Part shown: positions 5,170 through 5,465 of the stretch, in pieces
Layout: every line of letters starts with the position of its first letter
Position numbering within the stretch: the stretch's first letter is position 1
From: an uncultured Oxalobacter sp.
GTDB taxonomy: Bacteria; Pseudomonadota; Gammaproteobacteria; Burkholderiales; Burkholderiaceae_D
Reading direction: 5' to 3'
Assembly: GCA_934270705.1 (NCBI GenBank)
Contig: CAKQQG010000066.1
Location: forward strand, 1-5,465
Length of the DNA stretch: 5,465 nucleotides
Notes under the pieces: generated by a model
Databases searched by the model: none
What the model was told of the DNA's origin: nothing
The model's input: only the letters and a program-made list of their open reading frames with translations
Position numbers and translations under genes: made by a program

Positions 5170-5465
5170 TCAGTTATAAAGCCAGATATAAAGGTTCAGG
5201 TACAGCGCGAAACCGATCCAGGCGATATAGGGGATGAACAGAAGGGCGGCGATTTTCCGTACTGGCCAGCTGCAGGCGATGTAGCAGACGGTTGTGCCGG
5301 TCAGGACGATCAGGCACAGCAACGCGCCGCCTGTGCTTTGGCAGATGAAAAACAGGTAACACCAGAGAAAATTGAGACCGAGCTGAAAGGCGAAAAGCAG
5401 CAATACCTTGTATTTTCGACGGTCATCGGCCAGCAGAACCAGTCCCATGGAAAGACCGGTCAGGA
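5170..5465 (-). CDS. tspO: TspO/MBR-family membrane protein, 5' end missing
   Basis: TspO proteins are five-helix membrane proteins of about 155-160 residues that bind tetrapyrroles and related ligands and are tied to porphyrin handling and stress responses. About 98 C-terminal residues are visible. The family hallmarks are clear: FQLGLNFLWCYLFF (the helix 3 motif AxQLxLNxxWxxxFF) and the end IPYIAWIGFALYLNLYIWLYN, matching PYxxWxxxAxxLNxxIxxLN. Helices fall at about the visible residues 19-38, 43-61 and 67-92. The stop TGA is at 5172-5170. The frame stays open to the window edge (LTGLS before the Met at 5448), so that Met is internal and the start lies outside. The nitroreductase gene follows on the same strand. 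The binding-site tryptophans of the first helices cannot be checked here. Confidence 0.88.
   Translation of the reverse strand, partial: LTGLSMGLVLLADDRRKYKVLLLFAFQLGLNFLWCYLFFICQSTGGALLCLIVLTGTTVCYIACSWPVRKIAALLFIPYIAWIGFALYLNLYIWLYN

Overview
The window is ordinary bacterial chromosome from a Gram-negative organism. GC content is roughly balanced by eye. Genes are compact, with Shine-Dalgarno sites and several hairpin terminators. The gene types and the codon and amino-acid style suggest a proteobacterium, plausibly a betaproteobacterium of the Oxalobacter type. That taxonomic guess is inference only; there is no rRNA or other phylogenetic marker here. I see no tRNA, rRNA, CRISPR array, insertion sequence or phage gene.

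Left part (1-1688). The 3' end of an OsmC-family gene (+) faces an Rrf2-family regulator (-), and two hairpins lie between them. The Rrf2 gene is divergent from a gene for an HPP-family membrane protein (+). Their shared intergenic region holds two perfect inverted repeats. The second has 9-bp arms around a single central base and overlaps a candidate promoter, so it is a good candidate operator for the Rrf2 protein. That protein carries the three clustered cysteines typical of Fe-S members of the family.

Middle part (1689-3114). Directly after the HPP gene, in the same direction, is a decayed apbE-like gene (FAD:protein FMN transferase). It keeps a signal-peptide-like start and a recognisable HIPDPRTGYP motif in one reading frame. 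It is interrupted by three stops and is about 100 or more codons too short. A terminator-like hairpin follows it. About 270 bp without a convincing gene come next, unusually rich in inverted repeats. Then comes a small minus-strand ORF with five cysteines (82 codons), of unknown function, with a good Shine-Dalgarno site. A divergent promoter region of about 250 bp separates it from the next gene.

Right part (3115-5465). An intact cytoplasmic serine hydrolase of the class C beta-lactamase-like family (+) converges on a nitroreductase-family flavoprotein (-). A perfect 13-bp-stem terminator between them may serve both. Upstream of the nitroreductase, on the same strand, is the 3' part of a TspO/MBR-family membrane protein that runs off the right edge.

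Taken together the genes suggest redox and stress functions (OsmC peroxidase, Fe-S type regulator, flavin transferase relic, nitroreductase, TspO). No single pathway is evident. The most interesting unit is the rrf2 / palindrome / HPP / apbE-relic module. I did not find a clearly new multi-gene system.
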